Of a DNA stretch of 64,000 nt, positions 63,901 to 64,000 are shown in pieces. Position 1 is the stretch's first letter. Every line of letters begins with the position of its first letter. Made by a program: the position numbers and the translations under genes. A model generated the notes under the pieces. It was not told the origin of the DNA, searched no databases, and saw only the letters and a program-made list of their open reading frames with translations. The stretch is from Trematomus loennbergii (taxonomy: Eukaryota; Chordata; Actinopteri; Perciformes; Nototheniidae), in NCBI GenBank assembly GCA_012861695.1, contig JAAOOA010000033.1:16407934-16471933 (forward strand), given 5' to 3'.

Positions 63901-64000
63901 CTCCGTGTTTTATTCTTATATGATTTATATAGAGTCATTATTCATTTGTTTAAAGCTCAATAAATAACAAAGAAGACCTTTGACCGGCACTTTTCTAATT

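Overview
This window looks like nuclear DNA of a teleost fish, probably a spiny-rayed (percomorph-type) species. The grounds are GT-AG introns, long CA/GT microsatellites, a vertebrate-type kinase gene, and many dispersed repeats of kinds typical of fish genomes: hAT MITEs, piggyBac, L2-type and RTE-type LINE tails, and Ty3/gypsy-like LTR elements. No tRNA, rRNA, CRISPR or prokaryotic operon structure was seen.

Only one host gene can be supported. It is the 5' part of camkk1 (calcium/calmodulin-dependent protein kinase kinase 1) on the + strand. Eight coding exons (35093-35419, 46116-46163, 48481-48534, 55506-55557, 56463-56596, 60522-60558, 60925-60946, 62372-62460) join in phase with GT-AG borders. 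Together they give 763 coding nt, from the start Met through the glycine-rich loop, catalytic Lys, RP-rich insert, alpha-C helix and hinge to the start of helix E. The HRD loop, DFG motif, activation loop and calmodulin-binding segment lie beyond the right edge. The first coding exon carries 125 nt of 5' UTR. Two candidate non-coding first exons lie far upstream (about 6670-7048 and about 2980-3077), so intron 1 would be about 28 kb or more.

The rest is intronic or upstream DNA filled with mobile elements, several nested. (i) 13.2-18.2 kb is a graveyard of hAT ends. A hAT MITE with an exact 8-bp duplication (14914-16340) itself holds a 409-bp element with perfect 17-bp inverted termini, and two divergent BED-finger first exons survive there. 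(ii) 19204-20081 is a TTAA-flanked MITE. (iii) 22.2-25.7 kb is a decayed piggyBac element. Its transposase keeps the DDD triad but is broken by a 561-bp Harbinger-like MITE, a nonsense codon and a frameshift. (iv) 28.3-29.2 kb is an L2-type LINE next to two minisatellites. (v) 36.2-40.4 kb is a three-level nest: tandem fish repeat, hAT MITE, then an LTR retrotransposon with gag and protease remnants but no reverse transcriptase. (vi) 41.6-42.8 kb is another hAT MITE. (vii) A 356-bp GT array ends 100 bp before the exon that codes the kinase P-loop.

The most interesting gene-level observation is in camkk1 exon 1. The residue aligned with the PKA-inhibited Thr108 of mammalian CAMKK1 is Cys here, while a KRVS basophilic-kinase motif appears seven residues further on. 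I found no convincing wholly new biological system. The most informative structures are the nested insertions and the camkk1 regulatory substitutions.
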